From Tectiglobus sp965223355 (GTDB lineage Bacteria; Pseudomonadota; Alphaproteobacteria; Rhizobiales; Hyphomicrobiaceae), in assembly GCA_965223355.1 (NCBI GenBank), contig CBDCWE010000003.1:1178001-1242000 (forward strand): 64,000 nucleotides of DNA, read 5' to 3'. The translations under genes were made by a program, and so were the position numbers. The first letter of the stretch is position 1. Every line of letters begins with the position of its first letter. The notes under the pieces are model-generated. The model saw nothing but the letters and a program-made list of their open reading frames with translations, had not been told where the DNA came from and did not search any database. Shown in pieces: positions 42,342-51,634 of this stretch.

Positions 42342-42515
42342 GACAAGGCGGCCGCTGAGCAGGGGCCGCTGAGACAAGGTCGCGGTCGCCCGTCCCGGCA
42401 TGCACTATGCGGGCCGACTTGCATAGCGGCCGGGTGCGCGGCTTGGCGTCGGCCGGCCCGCCCCAGGTGGGTCGTCAGCGGTGCGCTCGGGCCGCGCCCT
42501 ATAGAATGCCGCGTC
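42342..42515. repeat. Interval with short tandem duplications
   Basis: GGCCGCTGAG occurs three times in 42350-42374 (once followed by CAGG and twice associated with ACAAGG), and CCTATAGAAT twice at 42498-42524. No gene seen. Confidence 0.4.
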
Positions 42516-42758
42516 CTATAGAATATTGTGCGAACCGTCACAGTATGGATTTTCGTCGGTCTGTTTACAGCCGCACAGGTTGAACGTGCCCGATGCCTCG
42601 GCCTTGAAGCGAACCGGTTCGATGCCCGAACCTTTGTGGGCGCCGTCGCAAAACGGCTGGCGAGCCGACTTGCCGCAGGCGCACCAGAAATACATCCGGC
42701 CCTCCTCAAGCTCGACCTGATAGGGCCCGTTCTGGGCGCTGACGGGTTCTTCTGCCAT
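42516..42758 (-). CDS. CDGSH-type iron-sulfur protein, two domains
   Basis: 80-residue protein with two CDGSH zinc-finger-like 2Fe-2S motifs, CACGKSARQPFCDGAH and CGCKQTDENPYCDGSH, each with the three-Cys one-His ligand set. Tandem-motif proteins of this size occur widely in proteobacteria and probably carry two clusters for electron transfer or redox sensing. I chose ATG 42758 (MAEEPVSAQ). No partner genes. Confidence 0.92.
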   Translation of the reverse strand: MAEEPVSAQNGPYQVELEEGRMYFWCACGKSARQPFCDGAHKGSGIEPVRFKAEASGTFNLCGCKQTDENPYCDGSHNIL

Positions 42759-42796
42759 GGTTTGGTCCTCCTCGGGTGTTGCGGCATCAATTGCGT

Positions 42797-42863
42797 CTAG
42801 TGGTCTCAATCACTTAAAAAAAGCGCATCTGAATGCACCATTTTAAGTGATTGAGACCACTAG
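42797..42863. repeat. R2 inverted-repeat element, short form
   Basis: 67-bp near-perfect palindrome bounded by CTAG on both sides: CTAGTGGTCTCAATCACTTA, a short centre (GCGCATCTGAATGCACC), and the complement. It equals the two ends of the 264-bp form at 30392 joined without the interior, in opposite orientation. Confidence 0.9.
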
Positions 42864-43036
42864 AATACTCGACGTCATGCTGTCCAGTGGCGACACGTCG
42901 TGCCTAGCTTTGCCGTTTGCTCATGCCCGCCGTTCTGAGATCGCGGAATGTTTTTTGCCGCGGAGTTGACAATGACCTGTCGCGTTGGCGGTGTAACTGC
43001 TATGTGCAGGTCGGATATCATCCGTTCCGGCATGCG

Positions 43037-43050
43037 TGAACGAACGTTCT
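43037..43050. promoter_or_regulatory. Candidate TetR-type operator upstream of fadE
   Basis: TGAACGAACGTTCT contains perfect GAACG/CGTTC arms with a two-base centre, the form of many TetR-family fatty-acid regulator sites. It lies about 240 bp before fadE. No regulator gene adjoins it. The rest of 42864-43292 holds no gene. Confidence 0.4.
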
Positions 43051-43292
43051 ATTGATTATTGATTGGCTGCGGGACCGGAATACATGACATGGGAGACCGG
43101 CCCGTACTGCGCGTGAGGCAGATCTGACATGCGTGAGAAGCGGGCGGTTCATCCTTAAGTCGCGTCTCGGAACCGAGCTCCTCAGACGTTGCATTCGGTT
43201 GCCAGCGCGCCGCCCGGCCGGGCGTTTGGTCGGGTGGACCGCAATCGCACTGGAGCTTCCGGTTCGGGACACGAGGAGGCAAGGAGCAAAAC

Positions 43293-45794
43293 ATGGACGC
43301 GGTGATCTTTGTCATAATTGCCATTGCAGCGGTTTTCATAGTGGCGATGCGGCGCCTGCCGCTCATGGCCTGGGCGATCGCGAGTGCGTTCCTCGTCGGG
43401 GCCTGGCAGTTCGGGTTGTTTCAGGGCCAGGTTGCCCCGCCGGAGTTGTCGCTCGCCAAATTGCTGGCCTGGCTTCCTGCACTCCTGTTTGTGCTGTTGT
43501 CGCTGGCCGGACTGCGCCAGGCAGCACTCACCGGCCCGGCCTACGCGATGGTCCGCCGCATTCTGCCGTCGGTGTCGGATACCGAGCAGCAGGCGCTGGA
43601 GGCCGGCACCACCGGCTTTGATGCTGAACTGTTTTCCGGCACGCCGGACTGGGACAAGCTGCGCGCCGTTCCGCCCCTCACTTTGACGGCAGAGGAGCGC
43701 GCCTTTCTCGACGGGCCGACCGAAGAGCTTTGTCGGATGATCGATGACTGGCAAATCCGGCATGCTGAAAGGGAAATCCCCGCCGACATCTGGGACTTCA
43801 TCAAGCAGCACGGCTTTCTTGGCATGTTGATCTCGAAGGAACACGGTGGGCTTGGCTTTTCGGCGCAAGCGCAGTCGCTGATCCTGGGCAAGGTCTCATC
43901 GCGTTCGCCCGATGCGGTTACGATCGTGATGGTGCCAAATTCGCTCGGTCCCGGCGAACTCATCGAAAAATACGGGACGCCGGCGCAGAAGGACTATTAT
44001 CTCACCCGCCTCGCCAGCGGCGATGAGATCCCGTGCTTTTCGCTGACCGGGCCGACATCGGGTTCCGATGCGGCAACCATGCGTGACATCGGAATTGTCG
44101 AGCGCGGCCTGCACAACGGCGCCGAGACCCTCGGCATCCGCCTGTCGTGGGATAAGCGCTACATCACGCTCGGTCCCAAGGCGACGCTGGTCGGCTTGGC
44201 ATTCCAGTTGTTCGATCCGGACAGCCACCTCGGCAAGGGTGAGCATCTCGGCATAACCGTCGCGATTATCCCGGCCGACCATCCCGGCGTGAACATCGGC
44301 CGCCGCCATCTGCCGAACGGTGCAGTGTTTCCGAACGGGCCCAATTGGGGCAAGGACGTCTTCATCCCGATCGACTGGATCATCGGTGGTGCCGACATGG
44401 CCGGCCAGGGCTGGCGCATGCTGATGGAATGCCTTTCGGCCGGCCGCGCGATATCGCTGCCCTCGTCCTCGACCGCCGGCGCCAAGACGATGCTGCGGTT
44501 CTCGACCGCCTACGGACGGATCCGCAAGCAATTTGGGTTGCCGGTTGCCAAAATGGAGGGGTTGGAAGAACCGCTGGTGCGCACCGTAGAGAGCGCCTAT
44601 GCCCTCGAAGCGGCTCGTGCCGTGACATGTTCGATGGTGTCGCAGGGCGAAAAGCCGTCGGTGATCTCGGCGCTGATGAAATATCAATCCACCGAGCGAC
44701 TGCGCCAGGCCGTCAACGATGCGATGGATTTGCACGGTGGCCGGGCAATTTGTGACGGTCCATCGAACTATCTCCAGTCCGCCTATCAGATGGTGCCGGT
44801 CGGGATCACGGTGGAGGGCGCTAACATTCTAACGCGGTCACTGATCACGTTTGCGCAGGGCGCTCTGAGGGCGCATCCCTATCTCTTCGATGAGGTGCAA
44901 GCCGCGCAAGCAGACGATCGCCGGCAAGGTCTTGAGGCCTTCGACAAGGCGTTCGTAGGACATGTCGGATTTGCCGTCTCGAATATGTCCGGCGCACTGT
45001 TTCACAATCTGACCGGCGGACTGTTCGGACGCTTGCCGTCCGATGCGACGGGCACGGCCGGGTGGTATCGTCAACTGTCGCGGTCGTCGCGCAATTTCGC
45101 CCTCGTGGCCGATGTGACCGTCAGCCTGCTGGGCGGCGGCCTCAAGGTCAAACAGAAGTTGACCGGTCGCTTGTCCGATGCGCTCTCGGAGCTTTATTTC
45201 GTCGGTTGTGCATTGAAGCGTTACGAGGACGACGCTCGCCCGGCGGACGATGCAGCGGTCGTCGAACTTGTCGCGCGCAACGGCCTTTACCGCTTCCAGC
45301 AAGCGCTGCGCGGGACGATCGACAACTTTCCCGTCATGCCGGCACGCATCGCGATGCGGTGGCTGGTCTATCCGCTTGGCACCCACTACAAACCGGCCCC
45401 CGACGCGCTCGGCCACAAGATCGTGCGGCTGGCATTGGAGCCCGGAGAATTTCGCGATCGCCTAACCCGCGATATCTTCGTCTCCAAAGACCCCGACGAT
45501 CCCACCGGCATCCTCGAAGTCACGCTCGAGAAAGTGATCGCGGCCGAAGAGGCCGAACGCAAGCTTGAGCGCGCGATCCGCGCCGGAACCGTCCGCCGTT
45601 TCCATGGCATCGACTGGATTGGCGATGCCGTCGGCAAGGACATCATCACACCTGATGAAGCAACGTTGCTGCGTGAAGTTGATGAACTGACGGCGCGCGT
45701 CATTGCGGTCGATCATTTCGATCCGGCCGAAGTCAAGCCCAACTACGTCAGCTTCGGCCACAACTCACGCGCGCTGCAAGGTGCTGCCGAATAA
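43293..45794 (+). CDS. fadE: Acyl-CoA dehydrogenase FadE
   Basis: First enzyme of fatty acid beta-oxidation, FAD-dependent. Two or three N-terminal TM segments (VIFVIIAIAAVFIVAM; LLAWLPALLFVLLSLAGLRQ) anchor it to the membrane, as in E. coli FadE. The dehydrogenase core follows: GFLGMLISKEHGGLGFSAQA, CFSLTGPTSGSDAATMRDIG (FAD/substrate loop), FGLPVAKMEGLEEPLVRT and DLHGGRAICDGPSNYLQSAY. A FadE-specific C-terminal domain ends the 833-residue protein, close to the normal length of about 815. Strong Shine-Dalgarno (AGGAGGCAAGGAG). First gene of fadE-fadB-fadI. Confidence 0.95.
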   Translation: MDAVIFVIIAIAAVFIVAMRRLPLMAWAIASAFLVGAWQFGLFQGQVAPPELSLAKLLAWLPALLFVLLSLAGLRQAALTGPAYAMVRRILPSVSDTEQQALEAGTTGFDAELFSGTPDWDKLRAVPPLTLTAEERAFLDGPTEELCRMIDDWQIRHAEREIPADIWDFIKQHGFLGMLISKEHGGLGFSAQAQSLILGKVSSRSPDAVTIVMVPNSLGPGELIEKYGTPAQKDYYLTRLASGDEIPCFSLTGPTSGSDAATMRDIGIVERGLHNGAETLGIRLSWDKRYITLGPKATLVGLAFQLFDPDSHLGKGEHLGITVAIIPADHPGVNIGRRHLPNGAVFPNGPNWGKDVFIPIDWIIGGADMAGQGWRMLMECLSAGRAISLPSSSTAGAKTMLRFSTAYGRIRKQFGLPVAKMEGLEEPLVRTVESAYALEAARAVTCSMVSQGEKPSVISALMKYQSTERLRQAVNDAMDLHGGRAICDGPSNYLQSAYQMVPVGITVEGANILTRSLITFAQGALRAHPYLFDEVQAAQADDRRQGLEAFDKAFVGHVGFAVSNMSGALFHNLTGGLFGRLPSDATGTAGWYRQLSRSSRNFALVADVTVSLLGGGLKVKQKLTGRLSDALSELYFVGCALKRYEDDARPADDAAVVELVARNGLYRFQQALRGTIDNFPVMPARIAMRWLVYPLGTHYKPAPDALGHKIVRLALEPGEFRDRLTRDIFVSKDPDDPTGILEVTLEKVIAAEEAERKLERAIRAGTVRRFHGIDWIGDAVGKDIITPDEATLLREVDELTARVIAVDHFDPAEVKPNYVSFGHNSRALQGAAE

Positions 45795-45817
45795 GCGTCG
45801 GCGAATTGGAGGCAGAC

Positions 45818-47818
45818 ATGACCGAGACCCCGCTGCAACTGAAGGACTGGCGGTTCGAGATCGACTTCGAGGATCTTGCCTGGGCGATCTTCGACAGAGA
45901 AGGCGAGAGCGCCAACGCGCTCGGCCGGCGGGCGCTCGAGGAGTTCGGCGAGATCGTGCAGTGGATGGACACGTCCGCAACGGCGCGCGGCGTGCGTGGC
46001 CTTGGCATCCTGTCAGGCAAGGCCCGGAGCTTTATCGTCGGCGCGGATATCCGGGAGTTCGATCAGCTCGACACGGAGGAAAAGGTGCGCGCGGGGCTGG
46101 GCCCGGTGCTCGAACTCCTCGACCGGCTCGAGGCGCAGAAGGTGCCGGTGGTGTGCGCCATTCACGGGCCCTGCCTCGGCGGTGGACTGGAACTGGCGCT
46201 GGCCTGCCATTACCGGATCGCGACGCGCGATGATGCAACGCGGATCGGCTTTCCGGAAGTCAAGCTCGGGATCTTTCCGGGCTTCAACGGAACGGCGCGG
46301 GCGATACGCCAGGTCGGCCCGGTCAACGCCATGCAGAACATGCTGACCGGGGCGATGCTGAGAGCGAACGTGGCGCGGCGACTTGGCTATATCGATCAGC
46401 TTGTCGACAGCCCCAAGGAACTGCGCTGGAGTGTGCGCCGGGCGATCTTGCGCAAGCGCAAGTCGAAGCCGGCCGGTGCGGCCAAAATGATGATGGGTAA
46501 ATGGCCCGTTCGCGGCACGATCGCCAACAAGATGGTTTCCGAAACGCGCAAGAAAGTGCGCGAAGACCACTATCCGGCACCGTTCAAACTGATTGAGCTG
46601 TTCCGCAAGCATGGTGGCAGCTATGGCGCCATGAAAAAGGCCGAGACAGCCGCGTTTGCGCCGCTGATGGTGAGCGAGACCTCTCGCAACCTCCGCCGGG
46701 TCTTCATGCTGTCGGAAATGATGAAGGCGCAGGCGCCGAAGGATTTGGATTTCAAGCCGTTGCGCGTGCACGTCATTGGCGCCGGGGTGATGGGCGCCGA
46801 TATCGCTGGTTTTTGCGTTGCCGCCGGCATGCAGGTGTCGTTGCAGGACCTTTCGGCGGCGGCAATCGATAAGGGGATTGCAGCACAGGATAAACTTCTG
46901 CGCCGGCGGTTTCGCACGAAGGCCACCCGCGACGCGGCCAAGCTGCGGTTGATCGCCGATCCGGAGGGTGAACGTGTTTCGCGCGCCGACGTGGTCATTG
47001 AAGCCATCGTCGAACAGCTCGCGGTCAAACAGAAGCTCTTTGCGCAGTTGGAGCCGCATCTGAAGCCGGGCGCCATTCTGGCAACCAACACCTCGTCAAT
47101 CATGATCGAAGACATCGCTGAGCCGTTGGCCGATCCGGGCCGCTTGATCGGCATTCACTTTTTCAACCCGGTTGCGCAAATGCCGCTGGTCGAAATCGTT
47201 ACTGGTGCGCACAGCCGCGAAGCGGAAGCGCAAAAGGGTTGCGCGTTCGTCACCGCAATCAACAAGTTTCCGCTAATCGTGAAAAGCGTTCCTGGTTTCC
47301 TCGTCAATCGCGTTCTGGCGCCTTACATGTTCGCGGCATTTCAGCGCCTGGAGTGCGGTGAACAGATCGAACTCATCGACGAAGCCGCAAAGGTGTTCGG
47401 GATGCCGGTGGGGCCGATCGAATTGGCGGACACCGTCGGCCTCGACGTTTGCGCGCATGTCGGCGAAGTTCTCAAAGGCGGCGTTGAAGGTTCGCGGCTG
47501 GCGCAATTGGTGGCCGCGGGCAAGCTCGGCAAGAAGTCCGGCCAGGGCTTTTACAGGTGGAAGGATGGCAAGCCTGAGGCCGCCGAGGTCGCCGGTGACA
47601 AGGGCGATCTGGAACGTCTCGGGCGTGAGCTGGTCAAGCCGTTAATCGATGAATGCGCCAAATGCCGCGATGAAGGTGTCGTTGCGTCGGCGGATCTGGT
47701 CGATGCCGGCGTTATCTTCGGGACCGGATTTGCACCGTTCCGCGGTGGGCCATTGCATTACGCGGCGCAGGCACAAGACGGCGCCGCCAGCCCGGCCATG
47801 TCGGCAGCGGCTGAATAG
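45818..47818 (+). CDS. fadB: Bifunctional enoyl-CoA hydratase / 3-hydroxyacyl-CoA dehydrogenase
   Basis: Multifunctional beta-oxidation subunit. The N-terminal crotonase domain (to about residue 190) has RSFIVGADIREFDQLDT and PVVCAIHGPCLGGGLELALA; RIGFPEVKLGIFPGFNGTAR carries one catalytic Glu. The NAD-binding domain begins near residue 312 (VHVIGAGVMGADIAGFCVAA), and GRLIGIHFFNPVAQMPLVEI contains the dehydrogenase His. C-terminal helical domains include GKKSGQGFYRW. Length about 666 aa, somewhat shorter than E. coli FadB (729). Start ATG 45818 with GGAGG upstream. It forms a complex with the thiolase encoded next. Confidence 0.94.
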   Translation: MTETPLQLKDWRFEIDFEDLAWAIFDREGESANALGRRALEEFGEIVQWMDTSATARGVRGLGILSGKARSFIVGADIREFDQLDTEEKVRAGLGPVLELLDRLEAQKVPVVCAIHGPCLGGGLELALACHYRIATRDDATRIGFPEVKLGIFPGFNGTARAIRQVGPVNAMQNMLTGAMLRANVARRLGYIDQLVDSPKELRWSVRRAILRKRKSKPAGAAKMMMGKWPVRGTIANKMVSETRKKVREDHYPAPFKLIELFRKHGGSYGAMKKAETAAFAPLMVSETSRNLRRVFMLSEMMKAQAPKDLDFKPLRVHVIGAGVMGADIAGFCVAAGMQVSLQDLSAAAIDKGIAAQDKLLRRRFRTKATRDAAKLRLIADPEGERVSRADVVIEAIVEQLAVKQKLFAQLEPHLKPGAILATNTSSIMIEDIAEPLADPGRLIGIHFFNPVAQMPLVEIVTGAHSREAEAQKGCAFVTAINKFPLIVKSVPGFLVNRVLAPYMFAAFQRLECGEQIELIDEAAKVFGMPVGPIELADTVGLDVCAHVGEVLKGGVEGSRLAQLVAAGKLGKKSGQGFYRWKDGKPEAAEVAGDKGDLERLGRELVKPLIDECAKCRDEGVVASADLVDAGVIFGTGFAPFRGGPLHYAAQAQDGAASPAMSAAAE

Positions 47819-47867
47819 TTGAGTGAGCCGGATCGGCATTGGACAGTTTTCCGCGCAGAGGATGACC

Positions 47868-49163
47868 ATGAACCAGACAGCGAGACGTGTTGGCGTGATT
47901 GGCGGCGTGCGCATTCCGTTTTGCCGCTCGAATACGCTTTATGCCGATCTCTCGAACCTCGATATGATGACCGCAGCGCTGGACGGGCTATGCGAAAGGT
48001 TCGACCTTGACGGCGCCCACATCGATGAGGTTGTGGGCGGTGCCGTGGTCACCCATTCGAAGGACTGGAACCTTGCACGCGAGGCCGTGATCGGCTCGAA
48101 GCTGGCGGCCTCGACCGCCGGCACGACGATGATGCAGGCCTGCGGTACGAGCTTGCAGGCGGCGATGGGGCTTGCAGCCAAGATCGCGCTGGGTGAAATC
48201 GAGAGCGGCATTGCGGTTGGATCGGATACCACTTCCGATGCGCCGATCGTGTTCTCGAAGAAATTCTCAAAGCGTCTCACCGATGCGGCACAGCGCAAGG
48301 GCACGTGGGCCAAAGTCGGGGCCTTCAAGGGCTTGTCGGCGCGCGAGCTGGCGCCTCTGCCGCCATCGGTGGCCGAGCCGCGCACCGGTCTTTCGATGGG
48401 CCAGCATTGCGAATTGATGGCGCAGCAGTGGCAGATCCCACGCGATGAACAGGACCGGCTGGCGATGGCCAGCCATGCCAAAGCGGCAGAAGCCTATCGC
48501 TCCGGTTACATGGATGAATTGCTGGTTCCGTGTGCCGGGGTTTATCGCGACAACAATTTGCGCGAGGACATGGAGGCCGAAAAGCTGGCAACGCTGCGCA
48601 ACGCGTTCGAGCGCTCGGACCGCGGCACGTTGTCTGCCGCCAACTCGACCCCGCTGACCGATGGTGCGGCATCATTGCTGGTGGCTTCGGAGGCGTGGGC
48701 GGCGTCGCGGGGACTGGCGATCCAAGCCTATCTGACGACCTATCAGACCGCCGCCAACAATTTCGTTGCCGGTGACGGCTTGTTGATGGCGCCGACGATT
48801 GCGGTCTCGAAAATGTTGGAGCGCAACGGTCTTGCGCTGCAGGATTTCGATTTCTATGAGATTCACGAGGCGTTCGCGGCGCAGGTGTTATCGACGTTGC
48901 GCGCGTGGGAAGACAGCGCCTATTGCAGGGCCCACCTCGGGCGCGATGCGCCACTGGGATCGATCGACCGCGCCAAGATGAATGTCAAAGGGTCATCGCT
49001 GGCTTTCGGTCATCCGTTTGCCGCAACCGGCGCCCGGATTGCAGCCAATCTTGCCAAGCTTCTCAATGAAAAACCGGACGGTCGCGGACTAATCTCGATA
49101 TGTACGGCCGGCGGCATGGGCGTTGCAGCAATTATGGAAGGCGTGGAACGCGCACAAGCCTAG
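47868..49163 (+). CDS. fadI: Acetyl-CoA acyltransferase (3-ketoacyl-CoA thiolase)
   Basis: Thiolase that cleaves 3-ketoacyl-CoA to acetyl-CoA in the last beta-oxidation step. The active-site Cys is in MMQACGTSLQAAMG, the second His in YEIHEAFAAQVLSTL, the distal Cys in ISICTAGGMGVAAIME, and the third motif is GHPFAATGAR. Length about 431 aa matches FadI rather than the shorter FadA. I chose ATG 47868 (MNQTARRVGVIGG) because AGAGGA precedes it; 47862 is also possible. Third gene of the beta-oxidation operon, 49 bp after fadB. Confidence 0.92.
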   Translation: MNQTARRVGVIGGVRIPFCRSNTLYADLSNLDMMTAALDGLCERFDLDGAHIDEVVGGAVVTHSKDWNLAREAVIGSKLAASTAGTTMMQACGTSLQAAMGLAAKIALGEIESGIAVGSDTTSDAPIVFSKKFSKRLTDAAQRKGTWAKVGAFKGLSARELAPLPPSVAEPRTGLSMGQHCELMAQQWQIPRDEQDRLAMASHAKAAEAYRSGYMDELLVPCAGVYRDNNLREDMEAEKLATLRNAFERSDRGTLSAANSTPLTDGAASLLVASEAWAASRGLAIQAYLTTYQTAANNFVAGDGLLMAPTIAVSKMLERNGLALQDFDFYEIHEAFAAQVLSTLRAWEDSAYCRAHLGRDAPLGSIDRAKMNVKGSSLAFGHPFAATGARIAANLAKLLNEKPDGRGLISICTAGGMGVAAIMEGVERAQA

Positions 49164-49194
49164 GAACCTCCGAACACGTCACCAGTTTCCAAAG

Positions 49195-49265
49195 GGCGCG
49201 GCCCTGTGGCGGGATCGTTACGGGCGGCGCCCTTAACCAATCGCCGCCCTGCGGCGATCCGTGCG
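49195..49265. repeat. Dispersed module R4, inverted copy
   Basis: Contains CCAATCGCCGCCCTGCGGCG ATCC, the inverse of the GATCGCCGC hairpin at 153 and 32482, with AAGGGC and GGGCCGCGCCC-like flanks matching on its left. It follows the thiolase stop and could serve as a weak terminator hairpin. Confidence 0.5.
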
Positions 49266-49318
49266 ATGGGTTGATCGGTGGCGACCAACGGGTTGTTCCG
49301 TGCGCTTCATATCGTTTG

Positions 49319-49525
49319 CTATCGGCCGCGGTTGTGGGTGCGGGTGTAGAGTTCGGCAACGATGGTGCTCGCGGTCTTTTCGAACATGGCCGGGATCAAC
49401 GCGTGGATCAGGGCGGCACCGGCCGCTGCAAAGAGGCGCGAGGCAAACCACAGAGCGAAGCGCATGTGCGCGAGATAGCTCTCGTCGACGGTTCGCGGAT
49501 GGGCCAAAAACAGGCGCGATATCAT
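49319..49525 (-). CDS. DUF6356 family protein
   Basis: Short membrane-associated protein. MISRLFLAHPRTVDESYLAH is the family start, followed by ALWFASRLFAAAGAALIHAL (one hydrophobic helix) and IPAMFEKTASTIVAELYTR. Length 68 aa from ATG 49525. Function unknown. Divergently arranged with the Lrp-type regulator across 127 bp, so that regulator might control it. Confidence 0.8.
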   Translation of the reverse strand: MISRLFLAHPRTVDESYLAHMRFALWFASRLFAAAGAALIHALIPAMFEKTASTIVAELYTRTHNRGR

Positions 49526-49652
49526 GGGTGTTCTCCCGTCTTGTGATGCGCCCAATTGATGTACCGGACGGCGCGGGAAGTGTGCCCAGATATTGGACAT
49601 TTATTAGATATTATGTGACAATTTCCCAAAAATTTATGAAGGACTGGGCGAA

Positions 49653-50135
49653 ATGCTATTCGATGCGATTGACCGGCAATTGCTGGCCGAACTGCAGGAC
49701 GATGCGGCGGGCAGCCTCGAAGACCTCGGCCAACGGGTCGGCCTATCGCGCAACGCCTGCTGGAACCGAATCCGGCGCATGGAGGAGCAGGGCGTCATTC
49801 GCCGTCGCGTCGCGCTCGTTGATCCGGACAAAATCAATCTCGGGCTCAGCGTCGTCATTCTCATTCGCACCAACGAGCACGATCCCGATTGGCTTGAAAC
49901 GTTCGCGCGTGAGATGCGCACCATTCCTGAGATCCAGTCGGTCTACCGGATGACCGGTGACCTCGACTATCTCGTTCGTGCCCGTGTCCCGAATGTTGCG
50001 GCCTATGATCAGCTTTATCAGCGCCTCATTCGCAAGGTGCGCCTCGCCGACGTTTCGGCGAGCTTCGTGATGCAGGAAATCAAGGAGACAACCGCCTTGC
50101 CGCTCGACTATGCAGGCCGCAAGGGTGAGGGCTGA
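49653..50135 (+). CDS. Lrp/AsnC family transcriptional regulator
   Basis: DNA-binding regulator responding to amino acids. N-terminal winged HTH: FDAIDRQLLAELQDDAAGSL, then GQRVGLSRNACWNRIRRMEE QG. The C-terminal RAM ligand domain spans about residues 65-140 (SVVILIRTNEHDPDWLETFA, then VYRMTGDLDYLVRARVPNVA). Length 160 aa is normal. ATG 49653 has AAGGA upstream and an AT-rich promoter region at 49590-49640. Neighbouring targets are unclear. Confidence 0.93.
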   Translation: MLFDAIDRQLLAELQDDAAGSLEDLGQRVGLSRNACWNRIRRMEEQGVIRRRVALVDPDKINLGLSVVILIRTNEHDPDWLETFAREMRTIPEIQSVYRMTGDLDYLVRARVPNVAAYDQLYQRLIRKVRLADVSASFVMQEIKETTALPLDYAGRKGEG

Positions 50136-50626
50136 CAAGTATCACTGCCGGTTCAATCGAGCCGTCTGTGAAAACGTCCTTCGGCGTCGCCTCGGTATAC
50201 ATGTTCCCCAAGGCACGATGGAAAAACTGCTCGGTGCGGCGGCCCGGCAGAGCAAGTTTGCCTTTTTCCTGCAGCATCAGGACCCAGGGGATCCTGCAGC
50301 CGGTTGCGGTTTGAAAGGATTTGATATCGCGCGAGCTATGATTTGGGGCACCGCATGGGCTTGAGGCGGCCGAGCCTGGCAGGCGCGGTGGGCCGCGCGA
50401 TGCCGGGGGCATCGGGCGATGGGCACAACGCACCAGATGGCCGCCTCAAGCCGACCCGCAGTGCCGGGCATTTTTTGTGCGCCGGGCTGCATTGCGCGCC
50501 GCTTATGGGACATGCATCACCGCTGCTCGGCGCGCGCCGAGATTTGATTTTGCCTCGATTGTCAACGTGGAAAGGAACACCCGAGCGCCGCCGAGGGACT
50601 TTTCACGCGGGATGATTAAACGGTCC
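50136..50626. repeat. Repeat-rich gene-free interval (R3 inverted; repeat copy B)
   Basis: No gene is supported. 50343-50520 is a module matching, inverted, the blocks at 180-256 and 34150-34240; it has GGGCTTGAGGCGGCC on the left and GGCCGCCTCAAGCC further right, so it is itself partly palindromic. 50530-50610 is copy B of the repeat in the tpa-ald gap (inverted), including GATTTTGCCTCGATTGTCAA. Confidence 0.6.
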
Positions 50627-51634
50627 CTATGGCGCCGACAGATGCGCGGCGGCGGCCGCGTTGACGACATGTTTGGGACGGCGGCCCTGGGCAACGTCGA
50701 CAATTGACTGAAGCGCCGTCGAGGCGATGTCGGCAAAACACTCATCCGTCCAACACAGGGCATGGGGTGTGATGATGGTGTTCTTCATCGCAAGCAGCGC
50801 GCTGTCGTTGGCGATCGGTTCGATCTCGGTGACGTCGAGGCCGGCGCCGGCAATGCGCCCGTCATCCAGCGCGCGGATCAATGCTGCTTCGTCATGTATC
50901 GGCCCGCGGCCGACGTTGAGATAGAACGCGGTTGGCTTCATCTTTGCGAACGCTGCCGCGTTCATGAGATGACGGGTTTCGTCCGTCAGCAGGCAGCAGA
51001 CGACGACGAAATCGGATTGGCTGACGACATCGTCGAACGGGGCTTTCTCGCCGCCGGCCGCGACGATCGCGGCGGCATCGACGTAGGGGTCGGCGGCAAT
51101 GATGCGTGCGAAGAAGGGCTGGGCCAACCGCATGATCTCCCGGCCAATGCTGCCGGCACCGATCAGGCCCAGCGTGCGCGTCGTCAGGCCGTAGCCCATG
51201 TAGTCGACCCGTTCATTCCAACGCCCGCGACGGACCAGCCTGTCCTTGTCGAACAGACGGCCGGCGAGCGCGAACAGCAGCGTCATCGTCGCAACGGCAA
51301 CCGGGCGGCGAACGGCGATCGGCGTATTCGTGACGATGATCCCCTTCCGGGTCATGGCCTCAAGATCGACGGTGTCGTAGCCGACGCCATTGCGTGCGAT
51401 GATCTGGCAGCGACAGTCATCGCCGGAGGCCGATTGGGCGGTTACCAGCGGTAGGTTGACGTGCAGTGCATCGTAGCGCGCCATGATGTCGGGCGTGAGC
51501 TCGCCGACGTCCTCGCTCAGCCATTCCCAGGTCAGCCCAGGTTCCGCCCGCAAGACATCGAAGGCGTGGGCCGGAAAACAGGCCTCGCCGGTGGCGGTCA
51601 TGAGGTCCCGGGTGCTGGCGACTCTGAATGTCAT
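50627..51634 (-). CDS. D-2-hydroxyacid dehydrogenase
   Basis: NAD(P)-dependent dehydrogenase of the formate/glycerate dehydrogenase family. The Rossmann motif is TLGLIGAGSIGREIMRLAQP. Catalytic residues: Arg in VVVCCLLTDETRHLM region, Glu in IAGAGLDVTEIEP, His in TIITPHALCWTDE. YLNVGRGPIHDEAALIRALD is a family signature. Length of 335 aa is normal. Its start overlaps the stop of the upstream aldolase gene (ATGA), so both are coupled. Substrate may be glyoxylate, hydroxypyruvate or a sugar acid. Confidence 0.9.
   Translation of the reverse strand: MTFRVASTRDLMTATGEACFPAHAFDVLRAEPGLTWEWLSEDVGELTPDIMARYDALHVNLPLVTAQSASGDDCRCQIIARNGVGYDTVDLEAMTRKGIIVTNTPIAVRRPVAVATMTLLFALAGRLFDKDRLVRRGRWNERVDYMGYGLTTRTLGLIGAGSIGREIMRLAQPFFARIIAADPYVDAAAIVAAGGEKAPFDDVVSQSDFVVVCCLLTDETRHLMNAAAFAKMKPTAFYLNVGRGPIHDEAALIRALDDGRIAGAGLDVTEIEPIANDSALLAMKNTIITPHALCWTDECFADIASTALQSIVDVAQGRRPKHVVNAAAAAHLSAP

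Noticed and set aside
46013..47059. 348-codon open frame antisense to fadB
   Set aside because: Shadow of fadB with no recognisable domain.
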